From: an uncultured Oscillospiraceae bacterium
Lineage (GTDB): Bacteria > Bacillota > Clostridia > Oscillospirales > Oscillospiraceae
Assembly: GCA_900763685.1 (NCBI GenBank)
Contig: CAAFLF010000019.1
Location: forward strand, 18,160 to 82,159
Direction: 5' to 3'
DNA: 64,000 bases
The notes beneath the pieces were generated by a model. That model was not told the DNA's origin, ran no database searches, and saw only the letters and a list, made by a program, of their open reading frames with translations. The translations under genes and the position numbers were made by a program. Of this stretch, positions 41,528 through 51,022 are shown in pieces (within the stretch, counting starts at the first letter, position 1; the number at the start of each line of letters is the position of its first letter).

Positions 41528-41606
41528 CTGACGAACAGGGGCGAAAAGATCCGTTTCTTGTAGGAAAACACAGTGGGATCGCCTCCCAGGCCCCCCTGTT
41601 TGTCAG
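41528..41606 (+). ncRNA. Candidate structured RNA leader of the Na/Pi cotransporter gene
   Basis: A closing stem CTGACGAACAGGGG (41528-41541) / CCCCTGTTTGTCAG (41593-41606), one non-pairing position, encloses GATCC/GGATC (41548-41552, 41576-41580) that caps a GTTTC/GAAAAC hairpin, plus a second hairpin GCCT-CCC-AGGC (41581-41591). Nested stems around a three-way junction are more than a terminator needs, and no T-run follows. It lies 110 bases before the cotransporter gene. I cannot match it to a known riboswitch class. Confidence 0.45.
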
Positions 41607-41716
41607 GGCGCACAGTTGCGTTTTGTAAAATGTCTCTGCTACCATGGCGGTATAAAGGGAAAATATGAAAGACATTTTCGGGAGAGATACCGGCTTACCG
41701 CCGGGAAGGAGCGAGC

Positions 41717-43471
41717 ATGAGCGTTTTTGACATCCTGGATCTCATCGGGGGCCTGGCCCTCTTCCTCTTCGGCATGCACATCATGGGAGACGCCCTGGAG
41801 AAGGCCGCGGGCTCCCGGCTGAAAAACATCCTCGCGGGCATGACCGGCAGCCCCCTCCGGGCGTTGCTGCTGGGCCTCGGCGTCACGGCGGTGATCCAGT
41901 CCTCCTCCGCCACCACCGTCATGGTGGTGGGCTTCGTGAACTCCGGCCTCATGGAGCTCCGCCAGGCCATCGGCGTCATCATGGGCGCCAACATCGGCAC
42001 CACGGTGACGGCCTGGCTCCTGAGCCTCAGCGGCATCCAGGGAGACAGCCTGGTGCTGAAGCTCCTGAAGCCCTCCTCCTTCACCCCCGTCCTGGCCCTC
42101 ATCGGCATCCTCCTGGTGCTGGGGTCCAAGCGTGGCGTCCGCCGGGACGCCGGCACGGCCCTCCTGGGCTTTGCCGTCCTGATGGCGGGGATGGAGACCA
42201 TGAGCGGCGCTGTGGCCCCTCTCGCCCACAGCGAGACCTTCGCGGGCCTCCTTCTGGTCTTTACCAATCCCATCCTGGGTGTCCTGGCCGGCGCGGCGCT
42301 GACGGCCGTCATCCAGTCCTCCTCCGCCTCCGTGGGCATCCTCCAGGCCCTCAGCGCCACCGGCGCCGTCACCAACGCCGTGGCCATCCCCATCATCATG
42401 GGCCAGAACATCGGCACCACCGTCACGGCCCTCCTCTCCTCCGTGGGCACCAACCGTGCCGCCCGCCGGGCCGCCCTCGTCCACTTCTACTTTAACCTCA
42501 TCGGCACCGTGGTGTGCCTGCCGGTCTTCTGGCTCATCCGGGACCTGGCGGCTCCCGCCCTCCTGGGGGAGAGCGCCTCCGCCTTCTCCATCGCCGTCTT
42601 CCACAGCGTCTTCAACGTCACCTGCACCGCCCTGCTCTTCCCCTTCCGGGGCAAGCTGGAGGCCCTGGCCATCCGTACCATCCCCGAGACCGCCCAGGAC
42701 GCCCCCTTCGCCATGCTGGATGAGCGCCTTCTCGCCACCCCCGCCATCGCGGCGGAGCGCTGCCGGACCCTCATCTGCGACATGGCCTCCCGGGCGGAGC
42801 GGAACCTGCTTCTCGCCATCTCCCTCCTGGTGGAGCCCAGCGACACCGCCTTTGAGACCGTGGAGACCGAGGAATCCTATCTCGACCGCTGTGAGGATGC
42901 CCTGGGCAGCTACCTTGTGAAGCTCTCCGCCGCCAGTCCCAGTGAGGCGGACAGCCGCAGCGTTTCCCAGTGGCTCCACACCGTCACGGACTTAGAGCGC
43001 ATCGGCGACCACGCCATGAACATTGCCCAGCACGCCCGGGACATGGCCCAAAGCGGCCACCGCTTTTCCCCCGCCGCCCGGGCGGACCTCCAGGTCATCA
43101 CCGACGCCCTGACGGAGACCGTCACCCGGGCCACCCAGGCCTTCCGGGACGGCGACATCCCCGCGGCGCAGCGGGTGGAGCCCCTGGAGGATGTCATCGA
43201 CAGCCTCTCCGCCCAGCTCCGGGACCGGCACGTCAAGCGCCTCCAGGCCGGGCAGTGCGAGTTCGCCAACAGCTTCGCCTTCGACGAGATCCTGACGGAC
43301 CTGGAGCGGGTGGGCGACCACTGCTCCAACATCGCCGCCTGCGAGATCGCTCTCAGCGCCGCCAACATGGACATGCACGCCTACCGGGACGCCGTGAAGG
43401 CCGGGGAGACCGGCGACTTCCGGGCGGAGCGGAAGGCCGCCGCCGCCAAGTACCGCCTGCCCCCGCTGTAA
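41717..43471 (+). CDS. Na+/phosphate cotransporter, NptA-like with PhoU domain
   Basis: A 584-residue membrane protein. Two inverted Na/Pi repeats each carry the QSSS motif (AVIQSSSATTVMVVGFVNSG and AVIQSSSASVGILQALSATG), the ion and phosphate site. Two copies of MGANIGTTVTA/MGQNIGTTVTA-type motifs follow. The last 230 residues form a PhoU-like helical domain (DLERIGDHAMNIAQHARDMA and DLERVGDHCSNIAACEIALS). Sodium-driven phosphate uptake is the family role. Start ATG 41717 has GGGAAGGAG upstream. Divergent from the MATE gene. Confidence 0.93.
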   Translation: MSVFDILDLIGGLALFLFGMHIMGDALEKAAGSRLKNILAGMTGSPLRALLLGLGVTAVIQSSSATTVMVVGFVNSGLMELRQAIGVIMGANIGTTVTAWLLSLSGIQGDSLVLKLLKPSSFTPVLALIGILLVLGSKRGVRRDAGTALLGFAVLMAGMETMSGAVAPLAHSETFAGLLLVFTNPILGVLAGAALTAVIQSSSASVGILQALSATGAVTNAVAIPIIMGQNIGTTVTALLSSVGTNRAARRAALVHFYFNLIGTVVCLPVFWLIRDLAAPALLGESASAFSIAVFHSVFNVTCTALLFPFRGKLEALAIRTIPETAQDAPFAMLDERLLATPAIAAERCRTLICDMASRAERNLLLAISLLVEPSDTAFETVETEESYLDRCEDALGSYLVKLSAASPSEADSRSVSQWLHTVTDLERIGDHAMNIAQHARDMAQSGHRFSPAARADLQVITDALTETVTRATQAFRDGDIPAAQRVEPLEDVIDSLSAQLRDRHVKRLQAGQCEFANSFAFDEILTDLERVGDHCSNIAACEIALSAANMDMHAYRDAVKAGETGDFRAERKAAAAKYRLPPL

Positions 43472-43485
43472 ATTTGCCCCGCTCC

Positions 43486-43562
43486 CGGGCCCCGGCGTCC
43501 CCCTCAAGCGCCGGGGCCCGACTCCTTCTGATGGAACACGCCGCCATTTCTGGCGGCGTGTT
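43486..43562 (+). terminator. Two hairpins after the Na/Pi gene
   Basis: CGGGCCCCGGCG / CGCCGGGGCCCG (43486-43520), followed by AACACGCCGCCA / TGGCGGCGTGTT (43535-43562). Both stems are perfect; the second is followed by CCCTTCC only. Together they likely end the upstream transcript. Confidence 0.65.
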
Positions 43563-43570
43563 CCCTTCCG

Positions 43571-43740
43571 TAAGGAATTTTTCGCACTGCGCTCGGGTGC
43601 CTTGCCCCGGCAAAGCCGGGGCCGCGACACTTCGCTTCGTGAGAGGTATTTTTTCCGCCGCGCAGAAGGTGAATTGCCCCGCAGGGGCAAGAGAAGCCAC
43701 CCTGGGGTGTGCCGCCGGAAAAAATCATTCTGATTTCGCG
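43571..43740 (-). repeat. Diverged copy of the dispersed structured repeat before nhaC
   Basis: Contains GCGACACTTCGCTTCGTGAG (43624-43643), the exact reverse complement of the end block in both 48.3 kb units, followed by GGTATTTTTTCCGCCG and, after an insert with hairpin TTGCCCC/GGGGCAA, GTGCCGCCGGAAAAAATCATT. Same order of blocks as the 48.3 kb unit on the opposite strand. Fills most of the 427-base gap 43472-43898, which holds no gene. Confidence 0.65.
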
Positions 43741-43803
43741 CCCGCGGGCGCGAGGGGCCGGGGAAAGCGGTCTTCGCTTCCCGAAAATTTTCCGAAAAAC
43801 CGG

Positions 43804-43832
43804 TTGCCACGCCCTTCAGAAGGGATTATAAT
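43804..43832 (+). promoter_or_regulatory. Promoter of the NhaC-like gene
   Basis: TTGCCA (43804-43809), 17-bp spacer, TATAAT (43827-43832), 67 bases before the ATG. Confidence 0.85.
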
Positions 43833-43898
43833 GAAATTTACTTTAGCTGATTTCCGCTTTAGAGCGCAAAAAAGAGAGAATTGAGAGGAAGCAAAACC

Positions 43899-45311
43899 AT
43901 GGATCAGGGTCTGAACCGCAAGCCCAACGGCTGGGCACTGCTGCCGTTCCTTATCTTCATCGTCATCTACCTGGGGGCCGGCCTCTTCCTGCAGCGGCAG
44001 GGGGTGAAGATGGCCTTCTACCAGTTCCCCTCCGTCACCGCCATGTTCCTGGCCGTGGTGGCCGCCTTCTGTATGGGGAAGGAGAAGCTGGATGAGAAGT
44101 TCAGCATCTTCGCCCGGGGCGCCGCCAATGAGAACGTCCTCACCATGCTGATGATCTACATCCTGGCGGGCGCCTTCTCCACCGTGGCCAAGAGCATGGG
44201 CGGCGTGGACGCCACCGTCAACCTGGGCCTTGCCATCATCCCCGTGGAGCTGCTGGTTGCGGGCATGTTCGTGATCTCCGCCTTCCTGGGCACCGCCACG
44301 GGCACCTCTGTCGGCACCATCACGGCCCTCGTCCCCATCGCCGTGGGCCTTGCCAGCGAGAGCGGCCTCAGCGTGCCCCTGATGCTGGGGGCCTGCGCCG
44401 GCGGCGCCATGTTCGGCGATAACCTCTCCATGATCTCGGACACCACCATCGCCGCCACCAAGACCCAGGGCGTGGCCCTGAAGGATAAGTTCCGGGTGAA
44501 CTTCTACATCGCCCTGCCGGCGGCCATCCTCACCCTCGTCATCCTCCTTGTCATCGGCCGGGGCGGCGGCGCCGTGCTGGAGCCCCGGAGCTTCGACATC
44601 CTGAAGGTCCTCCCCTACGTGCTGGTGCTGACCCTGGCCATCCTTGGCGTCAACGTCTTCCTGACCCTGACCCTCGGCATCTTCTCCGCCGGGATCATCG
44701 GCCTCTGCGCCGGGGACCTCACCATCTTCACCTTTGCCCAGGACATCTGGAACGGCTTCACCGGCATGAGCGAGGTCTTCTTCCTGGCCCTCTTCTGCGG
44801 CGGCATCTCGGAGCTCATCGCCCACAACGGCGGCATCGTCTGGCTCATCGAGAAGCTCCGGAAGAGGATGCACGGCGGCAAGTCCGCCCAGATCGGCATG
44901 TCCGTGCTGGTGTCTCTCGCGGACTGCGCCACCGCCAACAATACCGTGGCCATCATCCTCTGCGGCAATGTGGCCAAGGACATGAGCCGGGAGTTCAAGG
45001 TGGACCCCCGGCGGACGGCCTCCCTTCTTGATGTCTTCTCCTGCGTCTTCCAGGGCATCATCCCCTACGGCGCGCAGCTGCTGATGGCGGCGTCCCTGAC
45101 GACGACTACCTACGGCATCGTCATCAGCCCCGTGGAGATCGTGCCCTACATGTGGTACTGCTGGATCCTGGCATTCTTCGGCCTCCTCTCCATCTTCGTG
45201 CCCTACGCCGACCGCACCTGCCGCAAAGACCCCTGGAACTGGGAGTACGACGTGGCCGAGTCCGGCGTGGAAGCCAAGAAGGCCCTCCTGGAGAAGTCCC
45301 ACGAACTGTAA
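43899..45311 (+). CDS. Na+/H+ antiporter, NhaC family-like
   Basis: A 470-residue membrane protein with about 11-12 helices. FLGTATGTSVGTITALVPIA and GACAGGAMFGDNLSMISDTT are the NhaC signatures (GDNLSPxSDTT-type), and ADCATANNTVAIILCGNVAK is the matching loop in the second half. It exchanges cytosolic Na+ for H+ (or related organic cations in some members). ATG 43899 is set by GAGAGGAA; an in-frame upstream ATG at 43881 overlaps that site. Single gene. Confidence 0.9.
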   Translation: MDQGLNRKPNGWALLPFLIFIVIYLGAGLFLQRQGVKMAFYQFPSVTAMFLAVVAAFCMGKEKLDEKFSIFARGAANENVLTMLMIYILAGAFSTVAKSMGGVDATVNLGLAIIPVELLVAGMFVISAFLGTATGTSVGTITALVPIAVGLASESGLSVPLMLGACAGGAMFGDNLSMISDTTIAATKTQGVALKDKFRVNFYIALPAAILTLVILLVIGRGGGAVLEPRSFDILKVLPYVLVLTLAILGVNVFLTLTLGIFSAGIIGLCAGDLTIFTFAQDIWNGFTGMSEVFFLALFCGGISELIAHNGGIVWLIEKLRKRMHGGKSAQIGMSVLVSLADCATANNTVAIILCGNVAKDMSREFKVDPRRTASLLDVFSCVFQGIIPYGAQLLMAASLTTTTYGIVISPVEIVPYMWYCWILAFFGLLSIFVPYADRTCRKDPWNWEYDVAESGVEAKKALLEKSHEL

Positions 45312-45328
45312 ACCCACCGTGATCACCC

Positions 45329-45364
45329 GGCAGGGGACGCTCCGCGTCCCCTGCCGTCTTTTTT
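45329..45364 (+). terminator. Terminator of the NhaC-like gene
   Basis: Perfect 12-bp stem GGCAGGGGACGC / GCGTCCCCTGCC with loop TCC, then GTCTTTTTT. Confidence 0.93.
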
Positions 45365-45393
45365 CCGCCAGACAGCCGCCCCCGCCCTGCCTC

Positions 45394-45422
45394 TTGCGCG
45401 GGCGCTAAACTTGTGTTAAGAT
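45394..45422 (+). promoter_or_regulatory. Promoter of the CmpB-like gene
   Basis: TTGCGC (45394-45399), 17-bp spacer, TAAGAT (45417-45422), 67 bases before the ATG. Confidence 0.7.
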
Positions 45423-45489
45423 AAACTCCTGTTCGAGACCCGTTTCCGTCCGGCAGGCCCGCCCTGCCACCGCCGAAAAGGAGGCCCCC

Positions 45490-46542
45490 ATGCGCGTCTA
45501 TACCCCGGAGCAGTGGCTGCTGCTCTTTTACTTCTACTGTCTGTGCGGCTGGATCTGGGAGAGCTGCTTCGTCTCCTGCAAGCAGCGCCGCTGGGTGAAC
45601 CGGGGCTTCCTCCACGGACCCTGGCTGCCCATCTACGGCTCCGGCGCCATCATCATCCTTTTCGCCACCCTCCCGGTGCGCGGCAGCGCCATCGGCATCG
45701 CCCTCATGGGCACCTTCGCCGCCACGCTCCTGGAATACGTCACCGGCGCCGTCATGGAGCGCATCTTCAAGATGCGCTACTGGGACTACACCAACCAGCC
45801 CTTTAACCTCAACGGCTACATCTGCCTCACCAGCTCCATCGGCTGGGCGGGCTTTTCCTGGCTGCTGGTGCGGGTCATCCACCCGCCCATCGACCGCCTG
45901 CTGCGGGATGTCCCCTTCTACCTCACCGGCCCCCTGGCCGGGGCCCTCACCGTCCTCTTCGTCTGGGATGTGGTGACCTCCGTCCGGCAGGCCCTGGACC
46001 TCAAGGAGCTCCTCACCAAGCTCACCGAGGAGAACGAGGATCTGCGCCGCCTTGCCAAGCGGGCCGAGGTCGTGGCCGCCCTGGCGGACGACGACCTGCG
46101 GAAGTTCCGGGAGCGGACGGAGCTGCAGCGGGTGATGCTCTCCCTGCGGATGGAGGAGTACCAGGCCGAGCGGCGGGAGCGCAGCGACCGCCGCAAGGCG
46201 GCCCTGGACGCCGCCCTGGAGGAGCGGCTCCGCCGCCGCAGCGAGGCAAGGCTTTCCTCCCTGGACTCCGTGAAGGAGGCCCTGGAGAAGGGCATCGCCC
46301 AGGCGGGGCTCAGCCCCATGGTGGGCGGCATCCCCGCCGAGGATCTGAAGCGGGAGCTGCGGGAAGCCATCGAGAAGCTGGAGCGCACCCGGAAGACCGT
46401 CCAGTCCCGGGAGAGCCGCCGCTACCGCCAGGCCGCCCGCATCCTGCGGGGCAACCCCAGCGCCCGGGCGCCCCGGCACGGGGAGGCCCTCCGCTCCCTC
46501 CGGGATGTCGCCGGCATCCGGGGCAAGGAGAAGGACGACTGA
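45490..46542 (+). CDS. Putative ABC-transporter type IV (CmpB-like) membrane protein with coiled-coil tail
   Basis: A 350-residue protein. The first 170 residues are a five- to six-helix membrane domain of the PF06541 type: FYFYCLCGWIWESCFVSCK, GFLHGPWLPIYGSGA, LEYVTGAVMERIFKMRYWDY and LNGYICLTSSIGWAGFSW. The rest is a long charged helix with heptad character (KELLTKLTEENEDLRRLAKR onward) and an arginine-rich end. Function of the family is unknown despite its name. Stands alone between two terminators. Confidence 0.85.
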   Translation: MRVYTPEQWLLLFYFYCLCGWIWESCFVSCKQRRWVNRGFLHGPWLPIYGSGAIIILFATLPVRGSAIGIALMGTFAATLLEYVTGAVMERIFKMRYWDYTNQPFNLNGYICLTSSIGWAGFSWLLVRVIHPPIDRLLRDVPFYLTGPLAGALTVLFVWDVVTSVRQALDLKELLTKLTEENEDLRRLAKRAEVVAALADDDLRKFRERTELQRVMLSLRMEEYQAERRERSDRRKAALDAALEERLRRRSEARLSSLDSVKEALEKGIAQAGLSPMVGGIPAEDLKRELREAIEKLERTRKTVQSRESRRYRQAARILRGNPSARAPRHGEALRSLRDVAGIRGKEKDD

Positions 46543-46563
46543 CCCCCCTCTCACCCAACCAAA

Positions 46564-46592
46564 AAAGGCGGCTGCCGCTGGCAGCCGCCTTT
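46564..46592 (+). terminator. Terminator of the CmpB-like gene
   Basis: Perfect 13-bp stem AAAGGCGGCTGCC / GGCAGCCGCCTTT with loop GCT, then CCGTTTTCC. Confidence 0.9.
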
Positions 46593-46618
46593 CCGTTTTC
46601 CTTCCCCGATATCAGGGA

Positions 46619-46646
46619 AAAAGCCGCGCCTTCCGGCGCGGCTTTT
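46619..46646 (-). terminator. Terminator of gpmI
   Basis: Perfect 12-bp stem AAAAGCCGCGCC / GGCGCGGCTTTT with loop TTCC; on the minus strand it is followed by TTCCC. Confidence 0.9.
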
Positions 46647-46653
46647 CGGCTTT

Positions 46654-48171
46654 TCACTTGACGATGAGGGTCTTGCCCGTCATTTCCTCCGGCTGGTTGA
46701 GGCCCAGCACGTCCAGGATGGTGGGGGCGATGTCGGCCAGGCACCCGCCCTGCCGAAGCTCGGACCCGGCGCCCACCAGGATGAAGGGCACGGGGTTCGT
46801 GGTGTGGGCGGTCATGGGGGAGCCGTCGGCCTCCTTCATGACCTCGGCGTTGCCGTGGTCCGCCGTCACCATGGCGATGCCGCCCTGGCGGCGGGTGGCC
46901 TCCACCACCTTGCCAACGCAGGTATCCACGGTCTCCACGGCTTTCACGGCGGCGTCAAAGACGCCGGTGTGGCCCACCATGTCGCAGTTGGCGAAGTTCA
47001 GCACGATGACGTCGTAGGCCCCGGACTCGATGCGCTTGACGCACTCCTCGCAGACGGCGGGGGCGCTCATCTCCGGCTGCAGGTCATAGGTCGCCACCTT
47101 GGGGGAGGGGATGAGGCAGCGGTCCTCCCCGGGGAAGACGGTCTCCACGCCGCCGTTGAAGAAGAAGGTCACGTGGGCGTACTTCTCCGTCTCCGCGACA
47201 CGCAGCTGGGTCATGCCCATCTTGGAGAGGTACTCGCCCAAGCCGTTGACCACGCTCTGCCGGGGGAAGGCGACTTCCACGTTGGGCATGGAGGCGTCAT
47301 ACTCCGTGGTGCAGACGAAGGTCAGGGGGAAGAGCTGCCGGGTGAAGCCGGAGAACTCCGGGTCCACCAGGGCCCGGGTCAGCTCCCGTGCCCGGTCAGG
47401 CCGGAAGTTGAAGAAGATAACGCTGTCGTTGTCGCTGATGGAGCCCTCCGGGTCGCAGACCACCGGCTCCACGAACTCGTCCGTCAGCCCGGCGTCATAG
47501 GACTCCCGCACGGCGTGAACGGGGTCGGGATCGCTGACCCGGCCCTCGCCGTAGACCATGGCGTCGTAGGCCTGCTCCACCCGGTCCCAGCGCTTGTCCC
47601 GGTCCATGGCGTAGTAGCGGCCCGTGACGGTGGCGATCTTGCCCACGCCGATCTCGGCGCAGTGGCGGACGGTCTCCTCCACAAAACCCGCCCCGGAGGT
47701 GGGGGACACGTCCCGCCCATCCAGGAAGGCATGGAGATAGACCTTCTCCAGCCCCTGGCGCTTGGCCATCCGCAGCAGGGCGTAAAGGTGCTCGATGTGG
47801 GAGTGGACGCCGCCGTCGCTGAGAAGGCCCATCAGGTGCAGGGACGTCCCCTGGGCGCGGCAGGCCTCCATGGCGTGGAGATAGGCGGCGTTGGCAAAGA
47901 AGCTGCCGTCCGCCACGGCGTTGGTGATCCGGGGCAGGTCCTGAAAGACCACCCGGCCGCCGCCGATGTTGGTGTGGCCCACCTCGCTGTTGCCCATCTG
48001 TCCGTCCGGCAGGCCCACCCAGCGGCCGGAGGCCTGGAGCTCCGTCCAGGCGTTCTCGGCGAAGAGCCGGTCCAGAACCGGCGTCGCCGCGGCGGCCACG
48101 GCGTTGCCCGCCGTCTCCTTCCGCAGGCCGAAGCCGTCCATAATGATCAAGGTCGTCGGTGCTTTGTTCAT
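46654..48171 (-). CDS. gpmI: 2,3-bisphosphoglycerate-independent phosphoglycerate mutase
   Basis: A 505-residue Mn2+-dependent glycolytic enzyme converting 3- to 2-phosphoglycerate. IIMDGFGLRKETAGNAVAAA gives the first metal aspartate, DGQMGNSEVGHTNIGGGRVV the phosphoserine (S62 or so), and VTADHGNAEVM the second metal cluster; LLSDGGVHSHIEHLYALL is conserved. Length is typical. Last of the glycolytic genes read tpiA-gpmI on this strand; 451 bases of repeats separate it from tpiA. Confidence 0.97.
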   Translation of the reverse strand: MNKAPTTLIIMDGFGLRKETAGNAVAAAATPVLDRLFAENAWTELQASGRWVGLPDGQMGNSEVGHTNIGGGRVVFQDLPRITNAVADGSFFANAAYLHAMEACRAQGTSLHLMGLLSDGGVHSHIEHLYALLRMAKRQGLEKVYLHAFLDGRDVSPTSGAGFVEETVRHCAEIGVGKIATVTGRYYAMDRDKRWDRVEQAYDAMVYGEGRVSDPDPVHAVRESYDAGLTDEFVEPVVCDPEGSISDNDSVIFFNFRPDRARELTRALVDPEFSGFTRQLFPLTFVCTTEYDASMPNVEVAFPRQSVVNGLGEYLSKMGMTQLRVAETEKYAHVTFFFNGGVETVFPGEDRCLIPSPKVATYDLQPEMSAPAVCEECVKRIESGAYDVIVLNFANCDMVGHTGVFDAAVKAVETVDTCVGKVVEATRRQGGIAMVTADHGNAEVMKEADGSPMTAHTTNPVPFILVGAGSELRQGGCLADIAPTILDVLGLNQPEEMTGKTLIVK

Positions 48172-48271
48172 AGTAACCTCATTTCACCGGGCCCAAAGGC
48201 CCCAGATCTCTCAGTCCCTCAACGGCGGCGAAGCGCCTGCCGCCCCGGCGGAGCGCAGCGACCGCCGCAGG

Positions 48272-48394
48272 GTTCTCCAAGGGGCCCCGCCCCTTGGATT
48301 TCCGCCGCAAGGCGGAAAAAATCCAAATCATTTTTCCCGGCGGCGTGTACGTCGGGAAAAATACTCCTCACGAAGCGAAGTGTCGCCGCCTGGG
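48272..48394 (+). repeat. Structured tandem repeat, unit 1 of 2 (123 bp)
   Basis: Begins GTTCTCCAAGGGG. Contains three hairpins: CCAAGGGGC/GCCCCTTGG, TTTCCGCC/GGCGGAAA and TTTTTCCCG/CGGGAAAAA, then CTCACGAAGCGAAGTGTCGC (48367-48386). Unit 2 follows at exactly 123 bp. The gap 48172-48622 between tpiA and gpmI holds no gene. Confidence 0.9.
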
Positions 48395-48517
48395 GTTCTC
48401 CAAGGGGCGTTGCCCCTTGGATTTCCGCCATAAGGCGGAAAAAACTCAAATTATTTTTCCCGGCGACATGTGCGGCGGGAAAAATCCTTCTCACGAAGCG
48501 AAGTGTCGCCGCCGCAG
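48395..48517 (+). repeat. Structured tandem repeat, unit 2 of 2
   Basis: Same blocks as unit 1. Differences sit mainly in hairpin loops (CCC versus GTT; GCAA versus ATAA; the middle of the third hairpin) while the stems are kept, which points to selection on structure. CTCACGAAGCGAAGTGTCGC is at 48490-48509. A GCCGCCGCAGCGGCGGC palindrome follows. Confidence 0.9.
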
Positions 48518-48622
48518 CGGCGGCACCCGAGCGCAGTGTCCACCCTTTCGCATCCACGGTGAAGCCGTGGATGCGAGGGGCTTCTCGCCGAAATGTTCCT
48601 CAGTACATTTCGGCGAAATCCT

Positions 48623-49396
48623 TTATTCCTGGTTCGCCGCGTGGATGATCTCCACGAACTGCTCGGGCTTCAGGGCGGCGCCGCCGATGAGGCCGCCGTC
48701 CACGTCGGGCTGGGCCAGCAGCTCCGCTGCGTTCTTGGGATTCATGCTGCCGCCGTACTGAATGGTGACGCTCCGGGCCACCCGTGCGCCGTAAAGGCCC
48801 CGGATGGTGGCGCGGATGTGGGTGCAGACCTCGCCGGCCTGCTGGGCGGTGGCGGTCTTGCCGGTGCCGATGGCCCAGATGGGCTCATAGGCGATGACGC
48901 AGCGGCGCAGCCGCTCGGCGGGCACGCCGTAGAGGGCGGTCTTCACCTGCAGGGCGATCCAGTCCTGGGTGACGCCCATCTCCCGCTGGATCTCGCTCTC
49001 GCCCACGCAGATGATGGGGCTGAGGCCGGCGTCCAGAGCGGCGTGGACCTTGCGGTTGACGGCGGTGTCGGTCTCGCCGAAGTACTGCCGGCGCTCGCTG
49101 TGGCCGATGATGACGTACTTCACGCCCAGATCCCGCAGCATGGCGGCGGAGATCTCGCCGGTGTAAGCGCCCTTCTCCTCGTAGTAGAGGTTCTCGGCGC
49201 CCACGGAGATCCGCAGCTCCTTAAAAACCTTCGCGGCGGTGGGGATGTTGCAGGCGGGAACGCAGATGACGGTGTCGCACCACTTGGCCCGGGGCATCAC
49301 GCGCTTGAGCTCCTCGGCGAACTTCTTCGTCTCGGTGGCGGTCATGTTCATCTTCCAGTTTCCGGCGATAACGGTCTTTCTGTAACGGCGATTCAT
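48623..49396 (-). CDS. tpiA: Triosephosphate isomerase
   Basis: A 257-residue TIM-barrel enzyme interconverting dihydroxyacetone phosphate and glyceraldehyde-3-phosphate. Active-site residues: K in AGNWKMNMT (about 15), H in VIIGHSERRQYFGE, E in VIAYEPIWAIGTGKTAT; phosphate loop IQYGGSMNPKNA. The C-terminal GGLIGGAALKPEQFVEIIHA is conserved. Start ATG 49396 with AAGGAG upstream. Between pgk and gpmI. Confidence 0.98.
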   Translation of the reverse strand: MNRRYRKTVIAGNWKMNMTATETKKFAEELKRVMPRAKWCDTVICVPACNIPTAAKVFKELRISVGAENLYYEEKGAYTGEISAAMLRDLGVKYVIIGHSERRQYFGETDTAVNRKVHAALDAGLSPIICVGESEIQREMGVTQDWIALQVKTALYGVPAERLRRCVIAYEPIWAIGTGKTATAQQAGEVCTHIRATIRGLYGARVARSVTIQYGGSMNPKNAAELLAQPDVDGGLIGGAALKPEQFVEIIHAANQE

Positions 49397-49470
49397 TGGT
49401 TTCTTTTCTCCTTACCTTCACGATTCTATCTCTAAGACCCGGCCAGGCCGGGGAATGGGATACCAAACTT

Positions 49471-49552
49471 TCGCGAAAGAGGCGTCGCCTCTTTCGCGAG
49501 GGAGATTCGCTGCGCTCCGTGCCTCGCTCAGCCGCCAAAGGCGGCTGATTCG
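49471..49552. repeat. Palindrome-rich spacer between pgk and tpiA
   Basis: TCGCGAAAGAGGCG / CGCCTCTTTCGCGA (49471-49499) and CAGCCGCC-AAA-GGCGGCTG (49529-49547) followed by ATTCGACACTCCGCC. The second hairpin and its tail resemble 11205-11225 before dnaK. The 317-base gap 49397-49713 holds no gene; the rest is GC-rich with several small inverted repeats. Confidence 0.6.
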
Positions 49553-49713
49553 ACACTCCGCCTCGTCGGAGCGGACTTCGTATCCTTCGCTTCCGCCCCG
49601 CGGGCGAAAGCTCTCTCGCTCCGTCGCTCCTCCTCTTCCCACCGGACCCGCTTCGCTGGGCTCCGGCGGGAACCCTGAGGGATATCTCCACCGGCGTCGT
49701 CGCCGGGGAGTTT

Positions 49714-50982
<1,269 letters not shown>

Positions 50983-51022
50983 ACGAACACTCCTTTTTTC
51001 CTTGGCAGCGCGTTCCTTGGTG

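Noticed and set aside
48172-48622. CRISPR-like array because of tandem repeats
   Set aside because: Two 123-bp units with internal hairpins and no unique spacers; not a CRISPR layout.
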